Shown here piece by piece: positions 51,812 to 61,502 of a stretch of DNA of 64,000 nucleotides. How positions within the stretch are numbered: the first letter of the stretch is position 1; every line of letters begins with the position of its first letter. The DNA comes from Chthoniobacteraceae bacterium (GTDB taxonomy: Bacteria; Verrucomicrobiota; Verrucomicrobiia; Chthoniobacterales; Chthoniobacteraceae). The DNA lies in NCBI GenBank assembly GCA_947471505.1, contig CANIWM010000008.1, positions 1-64,000 of the forward strand. Reading direction: 5' to 3'. Below the pieces are notes generated by a model. It had not been told where the DNA came from and did not search any database. It saw only the letters and a program-made list of their open reading frames with translations. The position numbers and the translations under genes were made by a program.

Positions 51812-53575
51812 ATGAGAACCATTCTTTTCCTCGGAGCATTCCTTTTCGCCGTCGCGACGGTGAGCGCGGCGAACCGGCCGAACGTCGTCATTTTCCTCGC
51901 GGACGACTCGGGCTGGGGCGACTACAGCATGAACGGAAACACGAATCTCCAGACGCCGAACATCGACTCGCTCGCGCGCGATGGCGCAATGCTGGAGCGC
52001 TTCTACGTGTGCCCCGTGTGTTCGCCGACGCGCGCGGAAATGCTCACCGGGCGGTATCATCCGCGCGGCGGTGTGCGTGGAGTGTCCACAGGACAGGAGC
52101 GGCTGAATCTCGATGAAAAGACGCTAGCGGATTCGTTCAAGGCGGCGGGCTATGCGACGGGGGCATTTGGAAAATGGCACAACGGCAGCCAGTGGCCGTT
52201 CCATCCGAACGCGCGCGGGTTCGATGAATACTACGGCTTTACCTCGGGGCACTGGGGCGAGTATTTCGACCCGCCGCTGGAGCATAATGGGGAACTTGTG
52301 CGGGGCAGGGGATACATCGCCGACGACCTGACTTCGAAGGCGCTGGAGTTCATCGAGCGCAACGCCGCGAAGCCCTTCCTCTGCTATGTCCCGTACAACA
52401 CGCCGCACTCGCCATGGGCCGCGCCGGCTGATGCGTGGGAGCGCTTCAAGGATCGCCCGATCGCGATGCGCAGCGAGGCGGGGGAAAAGGAGCCGTTGGC
52501 GACGACGCGTTGTGCGCTCGCGATGATGGAAAACCTCGATGCGAATGTGGGCCGCGTGCTCCGCAGGCTCGACGACCTGAAGCTGAGCGAAAACACCGTG
52601 GTTATTCACTTCTCCGACAACGGCCCGAACTCCGAGCGCTGGAACGGCGCGATGAAAGGCCGCAAGGGGACGACCGATGAAGGCGGCGTGCGCTCGCCGC
52701 TTTTCGTGCGATGGCCGGGGCACATTCCGCGCGGGACTCGCGTGAAGGAAATTGCGGGCGCGATCGACCTGCTGCCCACGCTCGCTGCGATGGCGGATGT
52801 CCGCCACATCGGCACGAAGCCGCTCGATGGTCGGGACCTTTCTCCGCTGCTCACCGGCAAGACGACGGACTGGCCGGGGCGCATGATCTTCTCCACCTGG
52901 GGAGGAAAGGTGAGCGCACGGAGCCAGCGCTACCGGCTGGATAATGCGGGTGAGCTTTACGACATGGAAGCAGACCCTTCGCAGAAGAAGAACATCGCCG
53001 CGCAAGAGCCTGCTGTTGCCTCCAAAATGGCGGCGGCACTCGCAGCGTGGAAGAAGGAGATGGGCCTGACCGCCATGAGCATTCTGCCGACCGACGATCG
53101 CCCGTATCCCGTCGGCTATCCCGAGTTTCCCACCACGCCGCTGCCCGCGCGCGACGGCGTCGCAGAAGGCGGAATCAAGCGCAGCGCAAACGCGCCGAAC
53201 TCATCCTACTTCGTGAACTGGAAGTCGCTCGACGGCCGCATCACCTGGGATGTCGATGTTCACACAACGGGCGAATACGACGCGGTGATCTACTACACCG
53301 CGCCGCTCGCCGATGCCGGCGCGACGATTGAGCTCAGCCTGAACGGCGCGAAGCTCACCGGCAAAGTGCAGCCCGGTTGGGACCCGCCGCTTTACACAAA
53401 TCAAGACACCATCCCGCGTCCGGCGGGCGAATCGCAAATGAAGGAATTCCGCCCGCTGAAGCTGGGAACGATCCAACTCGAAAAGGGCCGCGGCCCGCTC
53501 ACGCTGCGAGCGCTGGAGATGCCGGGGCAGTCGGTGATGGACGTCCGGGCGATCTATCTTACCCTGAGAAAGTAA
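51812..53575 (+). CDS. Sulfatase (arylsulfatase A family)
   Basis: 587 residues with a signal peptide (ILFLGAFLFAVATVSA). RPNVVIFLADDSGWGD supplies metal-binding Asp residues. VCSPTRAEMLTGRYHPRGGV contains C-x-P-x-R, whose Cys becomes formylglycine. GKWHNGSQW, VIHFSDNGPNSERW and PLFVRWPGH follow. A C-terminal beta-sandwich-like extension (about 450-587) resembles carbohydrate-binding or DUF-type tails. It would remove sulfate from polysaccharides or other esters in the periplasm. No formylglycine-generating enzyme is seen in the window. First gene of a tight operon. Confidence 0.94.
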   Translation: MRTILFLGAFLFAVATVSAANRPNVVIFLADDSGWGDYSMNGNTNLQTPNIDSLARDGAMLERFYVCPVCSPTRAEMLTGRYHPRGGVRGVSTGQERLNLDEKTLADSFKAAGYATGAFGKWHNGSQWPFHPNARGFDEYYGFTSGHWGEYFDPPLEHNGELVRGRGYIADDLTSKALEFIERNAAKPFLCYVPYNTPHSPWAAPADAWERFKDRPIAMRSEAGEKEPLATTRCALAMMENLDANVGRVLRRLDDLKLSENTVVIHFSDNGPNSERWNGAMKGRKGTTDEGGVRSPLFVRWPGHIPRGTRVKEIAGAIDLLPTLAAMADVRHIGTKPLDGRDLSPLLTGKTTDWPGRMIFSTWGGKVSARSQRYRLDNAGELYDMEADPSQKKNIAAQEPAVASKMAAALAAWKKEMGLTAMSILPTDDRPYPVGYPEFPTTPLPARDGVAEGGIKRSANAPNSSYFVNWKSLDGRITWDVDVHTTGEYDAVIYYTAPLADAGATIELSLNGAKLTGKVQPGWDPPLYTNQDTIPRPAGESQMKEFRPLKLGTIQLEKGRGPLTLRALEMPGQSVMDVRAIYLTLRK

Positions 53576-53576
53576 A

Positions 53577-54563
53577 ATGATTCGCGACCCAAATTTGCCG
53601 GAGATGAAACGAGAGTTCGCGGCGGCTCCGTCGTCCTGGTATCTTGTGTGCACAGTTGCGGAGTTGGCGCGCAAACCGGTGCGTTTTGATCTTCCAGACG
53701 GGCAGACATTCGTTGCATTCCGAACTCCGGACCACACGACGACGGTAATCAGCGGACGTTGTAGCCACATGGGAGCGGACCTTTCACGCGGGTGCGTAAA
53801 GAACGGGCGCATCGTTTGCCCGTTGCATGCATGGGAGTACGGTCGCGATGGACGTTGCGAGCGTATTCCGGCTTCGGCGGATATTCCGGAGTTCGCCCGG
53901 CAGCAGACCTATCCCGTCGAGGAGCGCGCCGGGCTGGTGTTCTTTTTCAACCAGCCGGAAGCGCGGTTCCCGTTGCCGTTTTTTGATGGGGTCGATCCAG
54001 AGGCGATGGTTCCGGCAAGGCCGATTGATTTTACGGAGGCTGTGCCCTGGTATCTCATCGGCGGAAACGGCTTTGATAAACAACACCTCGCGGCCACCCA
54101 CGACCGAAATCTCATTGCAGAGCCCGTGGTCGATTCGCCCCATCCGTTTGCCATGCGCTGTCGCCTCGATCTCTCGATCGCGGGCAACTCTTATACGGAC
54201 CACCTCACCCGCATGTTTGCTGGAAAACACTCGCAGATGACGCTGACATCGTGGTGCGGATCACTGCTCTTTGGCGTGGCAAAATTCCGACGAGCAACCA
54301 CGTATGGGATGATTTCAGTCCGTCCGCTTCCGAACCACGCAATTCATGCCCGGATTGTGGTTTTCGTTCCGCGCTCATCAAATTCAATGGCGCGAACAAT
54401 TCTCGATCCGATCAACGCGGCGGTGCGACGGCATTTCATCGCGGCATTTTTCCAGTCGGACATCGGAAAGATTACCGGCATCCGTTACCATCACGAACGC
54501 ATGATCAGCGCCGATAAAATGCTCGTCGATTACCTTGAATGGCTCCACACCATACACCGTTAG
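53577..54563 (+). CDS. Rieske non-haem iron oxygenase
   Basis: 328 residues. The Rieske [2Fe-2S] site is GRCSHMGADLSRGCVKNG followed by CPLHAWEYG (C-x-H...C-x2-H). The catalytic domain shows GNGFDKQHLAATHDRN, matching the D-x2-H-x4-H iron-binding motif, and an FHAAFFQ-like end. Such oxygenases hydroxylate or demethylate aromatic, steroid or lipid substrates with an external reductase. One base after the sulfatase gene. The substrate is unknown. Confidence 0.93.
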   Translation: MIRDPNLPEMKREFAAAPSSWYLVCTVAELARKPVRFDLPDGQTFVAFRTPDHTTTVISGRCSHMGADLSRGCVKNGRIVCPLHAWEYGRDGRCERIPASADIPEFARQQTYPVEERAGLVFFFNQPEARFPLPFFDGVDPEAMVPARPIDFTEAVPWYLIGGNGFDKQHLAATHDRNLIAEPVVDSPHPFAMRCRLDLSIAGNSYTDHLTRMFAGKHSQMTLTSWCGSLLFGVAKFRRATTYGMISVRPLPNHAIHARIVVFVPRSSNSMARTILDPINAAVRRHFIAAFFQSDIGKITGIRYHHERMISADKMLVDYLEWLHTIHR

Positions 54564-54568
54564 CTCCT

Positions 54569-55141
54569 ATGAAAAACTATCTCTGCGCTCTCATCATCTT
54601 CGCCTCGGCACTGCCGGGCATCGCCCAATTGCCGATTGATGAAGCGGGCGCAGCGATCACCAAGCTCCGAGAAGGCCTTGTCGCGAGTTTCAAAAAAGGC
54701 GACATCGACGGCATCGTCGCGAATCTCGACAAAGACGCGGTAGTGACCTGGCAAAATGGCGAAGTCTGCCGCGGCCCCGAAGCGGTGAAGGCCTATCACA
54801 CCCGGATGATGACCGGGGACAAACGAATCGTGCGTGAGGTTCAATCCGAGCCTGAAATTATCGGACGTCAGGTGAATGGCGACTGGGCCGTGTCATGGGG
54901 GAATCTGCACGATCGTTTCATCCTCATGGATGGCTCGGACCTGCCTATGAACAGCGTCTTCACGGCGACTGTCGCAAAGCGCGGCGACCGCTGGCTGGTC
55001 ACTGCGTTTCATGTCTCGGTGAACGCTTTCGACAATCCCGTCCTCGGCCTTGCGACACGTAAAGTCGCGCTCTGGGGCGGCATCAGCGCGGGCGTCTTTG
55101 GGGTGCTGGTCGGATTCTTCGCAGGGCGTCGAAAGGCGTGA
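54569..55141 (+). CDS. SnoaL/NTF2-like protein with C-terminal membrane anchor
   Basis: 190 residues from MKNYLCALIIFAS, with a signal peptide. Residues about 25-150 resemble the DUF4440/SnoaL fold (KKGDIDGIVANLDKDAVVTW, VKAYHTRMMTG, DRWLVTAFHVSVNAF). The C-terminus is a membrane helix (WGGISAGVFGVLVGFFAG) followed by RRKA, so it is held at the outer face of the inner membrane. It sits between the Rieske and hydrolase genes and may bind the same small molecule. Confidence 0.72.
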   Translation: MKNYLCALIIFASALPGIAQLPIDEAGAAITKLREGLVASFKKGDIDGIVANLDKDAVVTWQNGEVCRGPEAVKAYHTRMMTGDKRIVREVQSEPEIIGRQVNGDWAVSWGNLHDRFILMDGSDLPMNSVFTATVAKRGDRWLVTAFHVSVNAFDNPVLGLATRKVALWGGISAGVFGVLVGFFAGRRKA

Positions 55142-55953
55142 GCCTGGACGACGCAACCGCGCAGCTTCACGAGCGCATCGTGAGCATTCCCGAAAACGCG
55201 GCTTTCCTAAAAACGGCGCGTGAGTTCGAGCAGTGCGCGAGTATTCATGCGGACATCATCGGAGTCGTTCCCGGAGCATTCTACAGGGAGCATCGCGACA
55301 GTGGCGCGGATGGTGCGCGGATATTCGATATCGCACGGAAGCTCGGCTGCGAAGCTGAACTGATCCCCGTCGCCGCTTTTGGAAGACTCGATGAAAACGC
55401 CGCGACGATTGCAGCGTGGCTCGCCGCCCACCGTGGCAGACGCGTCGCGCTTGTCAGCCTCAGTAAAGGTGGCGCGGATGTGAAGCGCGCGCTTGCGTTG
55501 CGCCCCGACGCTTTCTCGAATGTGACCGCGTGGGTGAGCCTCAGCGGTATCGTGAACGGAACTCCGCTCATCGCGTGGCTGCGGAATCGTCCGCTCCGAT
55601 GGTGGGCTGTGCGATTGCTACTTTGGTGGCGCGGCCACAGCGGCAAGACGCTGGAAGATCTTCGCTACGACGAGGGCGTTGCATGGCCCGCCGTTCCTCC
55701 GACTCTGCACATCGTCCATGTTGTCGGCTTCCCGCTGGAGCGAGACCTCGCGCATCCTTGGGCACCGCGTGCGTACAAGCGTCTCGCTCCGCTCGGACCG
55801 AACGACGGAGGCGGAATCCTGCTCGCTGATTGCGAAAAACTGCCCGGCACCGTTTGCCCGCTCCTCGGAGCCGACCACTATCTTTCGCCGCAATGGGACG
55901 CACTCCCGCTTCTCACCGGAATCATCGCCGCAGCGGTCGTGGATTGTCCGTGA
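55138..55953 (+). CDS. Alpha/beta-hydrolase-like protein
   Basis: 271 residues from a GTG that overlaps the preceding stop (GTGA). HADIIGVVPGAFYREHRDSG is strand-turn rich, RRVALVSLSKGGADVKRA gives the nucleophile elbow in the variant form S-L-S-K-G, and GADHYLSPQWDAL near the end supplies the likely catalytic His. It may cleave an ester or lactone. Last gene of the sulfatase-Rieske operon, 40 bases before the Jet genes. Confidence 0.7.
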   Translation: MSLDDATAQLHERIVSIPENAAFLKTAREFEQCASIHADIIGVVPGAFYREHRDSGADGARIFDIARKLGCEAELIPVAAFGRLDENAATIAAWLAAHRGRRVALVSLSKGGADVKRALALRPDAFSNVTAWVSLSGIVNGTPLIAWLRNRPLRWWAVRLLLWWRGHSGKTLEDLRYDEGVAWPAVPPTLHIVHVVGFPLERDLAHPWAPRAYKRLAPLGPNDGGGILLADCEKLPGTVCPLLGADHYLSPQWDALPLLTGIIAAAVVDCP

Positions 55954-55993
55954 CGGCAAATGACCGAAACCGTAACGAATCGTGTTCAGAAGC

Positions 55994-57484
55994 ATGGAAT
56001 CACTTTCACAATCGCTCGGCGGGCGTCTTTCGCGTCTTTTTGACGGCGGGTTTTTCCGACCGCTTGGACGGCCCAGTGCCGCGGTGTACGTGGACTGCGC
56101 GGACCGGCTGGTGGAAGCGGCAGATGACGGCGGACAGGTGCTTTACCCGGAGGCGCGAATCTTAATTCGCGAAGTGCTGGCCCGGCATCCAGACGTGCAA
56201 CTCGATGAGGATGAAGGAGGCGCGTTCCGCGACCTGAATCAGCGGGCCGGACAGTTCTTTAACAAACTGCTGGAGGCGCACTGGCTGGAGCCGCGCCGGG
56301 TGAGTCTTGACGAACATTTCGTGCTCATCACGCCTGCGCTCCGTCGTTTAAATCGGATGCTGCGCGAGTTGGCGGAGGATCGCCCCGCAGAGCTAAAGGA
56401 CTTCGCAGTGACGCTACGTTCGCTGTGCGCAGACTTGTTACGCGAGGATGTGCTGAATCCGGCGAAACTCGGTCCGGAGGAGATGCGCCAGACGGTGAAA
56501 GATATGCTCGACCGTGCCGGCCGCGCGGAGGAGCAGATGCACATGGTGGAGACGCTCATCCTGCGGCAGGAGGAGGCGCAGCGCGAGAGTGCGTCGGCGC
56601 AGGAAACGTTGCAGCGATTTCTCGTCGAATTTCACTCCGGCGAACACATGGTCTGCTACGACGCGATGCAGGAGGCAGGACTGCTGCCAAAGCTCAGCCA
56701 AGCCCGTTCGGTGGTGCAGGAGGCGGCTTATGATCCTTTCACAAAGCAACGACTCGCTGAAGGGCTGGCCAAGCATCTCGGACTGGAGACGACTGCCGCA
56801 TATACGGAGGCGGAACGATGGCTGTTAAAGCTGGAGCGCAGACTTGCGGCGATCCCGGTGAAGCAGCGGCTCATCGATGGCCGCATGGCGGATTTCGCAC
56901 GGCTCTCGGATGCGCGGCACCGCTACCAAACGGAGATGCGCGGGCGACGACCGGAGCAGGTGAAGACGTTTCTCGATGAAGCTTCCCGCATTCACGCTGG
57001 GAAATCATTCGCCTCGCTCGCGGCAGAAAATGGAATGCCGCTTCTGTCGCCGGTTGTCGCCATTTGGTTCGGTACGGATTCACTTTCGCCCGGACGCAAG
57101 CAGCGAGCTGCGGTGAATCTCGACCTTGGTGCTTCCCCAGCGGATGTGGATGCCGAGTCGGCGAAGGATGAAATCCGGCGGCGGAATCTGAACATCCTTA
57201 CCCCGCAGCGAGCGGTCCGGTTCGTGGAAAGTCACCTCTCCGAAAAGGGGCAGCGCGTTTCGACCGAGACCCTGAGAATCAAAGCATCGGACGATCTTTT
57301 GGAGATGCTGGACTTGCTCGCGGTCCTCGCTTTCGACCGAGGAATTTCACCGTCCACGAAGCGGAATGTCCGCTGGCGCGTGCATCTTTCGCGTGCTGAA
57401 TGCTGCACCGAGCCCGGCGAGATTCCACGCGACCGCGAGGGGAAGCACGTTGTCGAACGGTTTGAAATCGAACGAATCGCTTAA
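55994..57484 (+). CDS. jetA: Wadjet subunit JetA (kleisin, MksF/MukF-like)
   Basis: 496 residues from the ATG at 55994 (a GTG at 55982 is possible). A winged-helix-like N-terminus (RLSRLFDGGFFRPLGRPSAA, then VLYPEARILIREVLARHPDV) precedes long helices (about 150-330, AEEQMHMVETLILRQEEAQR) and a C-terminal part that would contact the SMC ATPase (LEMLDLLAVLAFDRGISPS). The length and layout match JetA family proteins; I do not see the DUF3375 form of type I. Kleisins close the SMC ring. Identity depends strongly on the three following genes. Confidence 0.88.
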   Translation: MESLSQSLGGRLSRLFDGGFFRPLGRPSAAVYVDCADRLVEAADDGGQVLYPEARILIREVLARHPDVQLDEDEGGAFRDLNQRAGQFFNKLLEAHWLEPRRVSLDEHFVLITPALRRLNRMLRELAEDRPAELKDFAVTLRSLCADLLREDVLNPAKLGPEEMRQTVKDMLDRAGRAEEQMHMVETLILRQEEAQRESASAQETLQRFLVEFHSGEHMVCYDAMQEAGLLPKLSQARSVVQEAAYDPFTKQRLAEGLAKHLGLETTAAYTEAERWLLKLERRLAAIPVKQRLIDGRMADFARLSDARHRYQTEMRGRRPEQVKTFLDEASRIHAGKSFASLAAENGMPLLSPVVAIWFGTDSLSPGRKQRAAVNLDLGASPADVDAESAKDEIRRRNLNILTPQRAVRFVESHLSEKGQRVSTETLRIKASDDLLEMLDLLAVLAFDRGISPSTKRNVRWRVHLSRAECCTEPGEIPRDREGKHVVERFEIERIA

Positions 57485-57489
57485 AACTC

Positions 57490-58116
57490 ATGCCTCTACC
57501 TTGGCCGACATTTTCCACCTGGCACCGCATCCGCGAAGACGAGAGAGCGGCGCTTTCCGACGTGCTCACGGAGCTGCTCGCGCACGGCGCACTCATCGGC
57601 GATGCGGGGCATCATCGCGAGCTCTATTTGCTTGCGCGGGAATATCAGCCGGAGTTGGCGGAGTATCTCGCGCCGCTCCATCTCACGCTGCTCGCCGATC
57701 CAGACCGCCCGATTTTCCTCCTGCGCCCGGTGCCCGGAGATTGCGGCCTGCTCGCGCGGTTTAACAAAGCCGAGACGCTGCTCGTGCTCACTCTTTGGCG
57801 CATCTACCACGATGAACGGATGGCGCAGGTCGCCGAATCCGTGATCGTCACCACGGGCGATATCTGGCGGCGGCTGAAACTCTATTTTGAAGCGATCGAG
57901 CCGCCATCCGTCGCGCAACTCCGAGAGATGCTCGGAAAGCTGCGCGGGCGGCGACTGGTGCGCGTGCAGTGGCACGACGATGCGGCGCAGTTCGGTGAAT
58001 CACATGTGGAGATTTTGCCGACGCTGGCGCACGTCATCCCGTTTGAAAGTGCGGACGCTTGGCAGCAGCAAGTGGCGATTTACCAGCAACCCGCCGCAGA
58101 GGAGATCGCACAATGA
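57490..58116 (+). CDS. jetB: Wadjet subunit JetB (MksE-like, DUF4194)
   Basis: 208 residues. Mostly helical winged-helix protein with LFARFNKAETLLVLTLWRIY-type segments (RFNKAETLLVLTLWRIYHDE), matching DUF4194, and VTTGDIWRRLKLYF. It binds the kleisin as the MukE equivalent and helps regulate loading. Starts five bases after jetA. Its stop overlaps the jetC start (ATGA). Confidence 0.9.
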   Translation: MPLPWPTFSTWHRIREDERAALSDVLTELLAHGALIGDAGHHRELYLLAREYQPELAEYLAPLHLTLLADPDRPIFLLRPVPGDCGLLARFNKAETLLVLTLWRIYHDERMAQVAESVIVTTGDIWRRLKLYFEAIEPPSVAQLREMLGKLRGRRLVRVQWHDDAAQFGESHVEILPTLAHVIPFESADAWQQQVAIYQQPAAEEIAQ

Positions 58117-61100
58117 GCCGTCGCATTTCGCTTACGCGCATCATCGCGTTGAATTGGTATGGCTTTCGTCAGATTTTTGATGTGGACGACAACGTGCTCA
58201 TTTCCGGTGCCTTTGGCTCGGGGAAATCTGTGCTGCTCGACCTCGTGCAGTACGTCCTGCTCGGCGAACACTGGCGCGCAAACCGCGCTGCAGCGGGCAA
58301 TGCGCGGGGGCGCGACCTTGTCGGGTACTGCCTCGGCGATACGAACCAGATACGCAACGGTCAGCGGCATTTTCTGCGGCAAAACGGGGTGACACTCGTC
58401 GCGCTGGAGTTTTCAAAACCGACGGACGGACGTGCGAAACCAGAGCGCGAGACGTGGGGCGTGCGGCTGCAATTCACAAGCCCGGACGCGTCGCCGTCGC
58501 CGACGTATTTTTACATTCCTGATCGACTGGAATACAGCGAGATCGCGCCGGATGGGGAGTTTCTGACGGACGAAGATTTTCGCCGCTGGCTACGGCGCGA
58601 CTATGGAAACGAGTGCATATTCAATCGCCAGCGCGATTACCTCGAAGAGATGGCCGCGCCGCGTCACTTGAACTTCGACGCGGCTGCATTTCAGCGGACG
58701 TTTCCAAAAGCCATCGCGTTTGAGTTGGAGGACAATGTGGAGAAGTTCATCCGTGAATTTATCCTCGAAGAAAGCCCGCTGGACGTGCGCGAGGTGCGCT
58801 CGGCATTGCGAGCGTATCACCACACGCAGAAGCGGCTGGAGAAGCAGGAGGACGAAGCCGCATTCCTGCGGCGTATCTGCGAGCAACACACGAAATGCGA
58901 AGCTGCCGGGCGCGAAGCGGCAGTGCTCGGTCACGTCGATTTCATGCTGAAACTCGCTAGGGCGGGAGAAATACGAGATGTGGAAACGGAGAAACTTTCC
59001 CGGCTGGAGTCGAAGCACACCGATGATCTGACGACGCTCGAAGTGCGGCGTGCGGAAGCGGAGGCATTGCAGGCTCAACTCAACGCAGTGCGATTTGAAA
59101 TCGGAGGTGACCGCGATGCCGTAAAGCTCGATGCGCTCGCGCGCGATGCGGAGAAAAAGCAGCACCAAGTCGCGGAGCTGCAAATCGCGCAGAAGGCTGT
59201 ACGTCAGCGGCTCGACGACCGGCATGAACGCTGGATGGAATGGCTCCGTCACGGTGAATCGCTTTCGCTCGAAGGCATCCGCAGCGCTGCCAATGTGGAC
59301 GATGGGCTGCTTGCACGACTGAGGGAGGGGAAGGAGAATGAACGACTGGAATCGATGTCTGCATTGGCGCGACGCTTTGATGAAGTGTGGCTCGCGGTTG
59401 GCGAAGTTCTCCAGCCGATGAAAGCGCGAGTGCACACGGCGAATAGTCGCGTGAAGCAACTCGAAGATGATTTAAAGCAGATCTCCGACGGTAGAGCGCC
59501 GGGTGCGTTTCCGCTGTTCGAGGCTGTGCGACTGCGACTCGGTGAACGTGCAGAGCAACTCGGGCGGCTCATCGAAGTGAAGCCCGAGGCGGAGCGTTGG
59601 TGGCCTGCGCTGGAACTGTTTTTGGACAGCCATCGCTGGACGGTCATCGTGCCAGAAAGCGCAGACTATCTTGCGGCCCTGGATTCTTTCCGCCGAACGA
59701 TGCCGGGACGGGAAGGCGAAGCGCTGCTGAATCCCAGCGAGGCAAGAGAGCTTCGCCCAAAACCACTGGAGGATTCATTGTTCAGCAAAGTCGAAGTCCG
59801 CCACGGAATCGCGCGGACGTTCGTGGAGCATCTGCTCGGTGACGTGAAGTGTGTGGAGACTGCCGATGAACTCAACGCGTTTGCTCGCGCCATCACGCCA
59901 GATGGGATGCTCAAGGATGCGCCGGTCCGCCGACGCTTAAAATCCGGAGCATCTGTCGAGCGGACATTGGGGCGTGAAGGCTTGGCGCGGATGCGTGCAG
60001 CGAAACAGAAAGAGCAGAACGAAATCCGTAGCGAAGCAGCGGTGCTTCAACGCCAACTCGACGACGTGAGTGCGTGGCTCGACACCGGAGCTAAAGCGGG
60101 GCTGCGTGATGCGAAATTGCCAGATCGCTCTGCGGAGCTGCCGCAACTTCCCGCGCTGGAACGCGAACTGGGCACGCTCCGCGAGACTATCGCGCTGCTT
60201 TCCACGCCTGAGCGAGCGGAGCGGCAAGCACGCTTGATGGCGCTCGATGAGCAAAAGACGAAGCTCGACCAGCAAATCGGCGGGCTGGCGAAATCGGCGC
60301 AAGAGTTCGAGATTCGCGCCAAACCGATACGCGAAGCCATCGCCTCGGCAGCAGGTGACGCGGAAGCAGAACGTCTCAACGTCGAAGAATGCCGCGCGGC
60401 TCTCGGCAGACGATTCGCCGGAATTCTCAATGCAGAACTCGATCAGATCGCAGACCGCTTCCGCGCGGAGCACTCGAAGTGGGCAGACTGTTTCTATGCT
60501 ATTACTGAGGGACGGACCGCCGCTGAAAAAGCGGCGCTGGATGCAAGGCACGTCCGAAATCACGAGCGCCAGACTCTTGCCACGGTGCGCGACGAGCAAG
60601 GGAACTTGCGCCACCCTGAGTATCAGTACGAATTTTCACACGAGGATGAAAGCAACGAGCCGTGGACGGCCCGGTTGCGCGTGCTGGATGGAGTGGAGCT
60701 GGAAAAATCCCGTCAACTCGCTGCCGACCGGAAAGCCGAGTGGGAGCGGCGTCTCGGGGAAAATGTGCTCAATGAATTGAACCGCCGCATTTCTGATGCA
60801 ACAGCGACGGTGAGGCTGCTGGAGCGGTATCTCAGCCAGCCAGTCGGTAAATTCCGCTATCGCATCAGTCAGAGAAAAGACACAGCCGGGTTTGGCGCGA
60901 TCTGGTCGTTGCTCGGCTCCGGGCTGGAGCCGACCGACCCGCTCACAGCAGCGATTCAGGATGCTGAATCGCAGAGTGCGAAGGCCGAACTCATGCGCGC
61001 AGTGGACGCTGCCGACAAGGCCGACGACCGCGCCCGGCGGCTGCTCGATTACCGGAATTACCATCACTACGACATCGAGATGGTGCCTGCCGATAAGCCG

Positions 61101-61502
61101 GACGCGCCGCCCATTTCGCTGAACCGCAGCGGACGGAACCTCAGTGGTGGTGAGAGCCAGGCGCCGTTTTTCATCTCGATGCTCGCTGCGTTCCGGCGAG
61201 TGTATGATCGTGGCGACCGCGCGTCCGGGCGCTCGCAGCAGCTCGGTCTGGTGGTGATGGATGAGGCTTTCTCCAAGCTCTCTGGCGACGGCATTGAAGA
61301 CTGTCTCGCTCTGGCAAGAACCTTCCAACTCCAGCTCGTCATGGCTTTTCCACCCGAGCGGCTGGGCGTGATGGTGCCACACGCGCAGACGGTCGTGATG
61401 TGCCAGAAAAACGTGGAGCGCGACCGTGAAGGTTACGTCACCAGCATCACGAATATTCCGATGATTGCGACGATGACCGAGGCGCTGGAGGCGCTCGAGT
61501 GA
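58113..61502 (+). CDS. jetC: Wadjet subunit JetC (SMC-like ATPase, MksB/MukB-like)
   Basis: 1129 residues. Walker A is GAFGSGKS at residues 32-39. After an N-terminal head with further conserved segments (FIREFILEESPLDVREVRSA) come long coiled coils (about 270-480 and 600-880) around a hinge-like region (about 485-600). The C-terminal head has the signature LSGGES (about 1010) and Walker B LVVMDEAFSK (about 1045). It powers DNA loop extrusion, which lets the complex sense small circular DNA. Overlaps jetB (ATGA) and jetD (GTGA). Confidence 0.95.
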   Translation: MSRRISLTRIIALNWYGFRQIFDVDDNVLISGAFGSGKSVLLDLVQYVLLGEHWRANRAAAGNARGRDLVGYCLGDTNQIRNGQRHFLRQNGVTLVALEFSKPTDGRAKPERETWGVRLQFTSPDASPSPTYFYIPDRLEYSEIAPDGEFLTDEDFRRWLRRDYGNECIFNRQRDYLEEMAAPRHLNFDAAAFQRTFPKAIAFELEDNVEKFIREFILEESPLDVREVRSALRAYHHTQKRLEKQEDEAAFLRRICEQHTKCEAAGREAAVLGHVDFMLKLARAGEIRDVETEKLSRLESKHTDDLTTLEVRRAEAEALQAQLNAVRFEIGGDRDAVKLDALARDAEKKQHQVAELQIAQKAVRQRLDDRHERWMEWLRHGESLSLEGIRSAANVDDGLLARLREGKENERLESMSALARRFDEVWLAVGEVLQPMKARVHTANSRVKQLEDDLKQISDGRAPGAFPLFEAVRLRLGERAEQLGRLIEVKPEAERWWPALELFLDSHRWTVIVPESADYLAALDSFRRTMPGREGEALLNPSEARELRPKPLEDSLFSKVEVRHGIARTFVEHLLGDVKCVETADELNAFARAITPDGMLKDAPVRRRLKSGASVERTLGREGLARMRAAKQKEQNEIRSEAAVLQRQLDDVSAWLDTGAKAGLRDAKLPDRSAELPQLPALERELGTLRETIALLSTPERAERQARLMALDEQKTKLDQQIGGLAKSAQEFEIRAKPIREAIASAAGDAEAERLNVEECRAALGRRFAGILNAELDQIADRFRAEHSKWADCFYAITEGRTAAEKAALDARHVRNHERQTLATVRDEQGNLRHPEYQYEFSHEDESNEPWTARLRVLDGVELEKSRQLAADRKAEWERRLGENVLNELNRRISDATATVRLLERYLSQPVGKFRYRISQRKDTAGFGAIWSLLGSGLEPTDPLTAAIQDAESQSAKAELMRAVDAADKADDRARRLLDYRNYHHYDIEMVPADKPDAPPISLNRSGRNLSGGESQAPFFISMLAAFRRVYDRGDRASGRSQQLGLVVMDEAFSKLSGDGIEDCLALARTFQLQLVMAFPPERLGVMVPHAQTVVMCQKNVERDREGYVTSITNIPMIATMTEALEALE

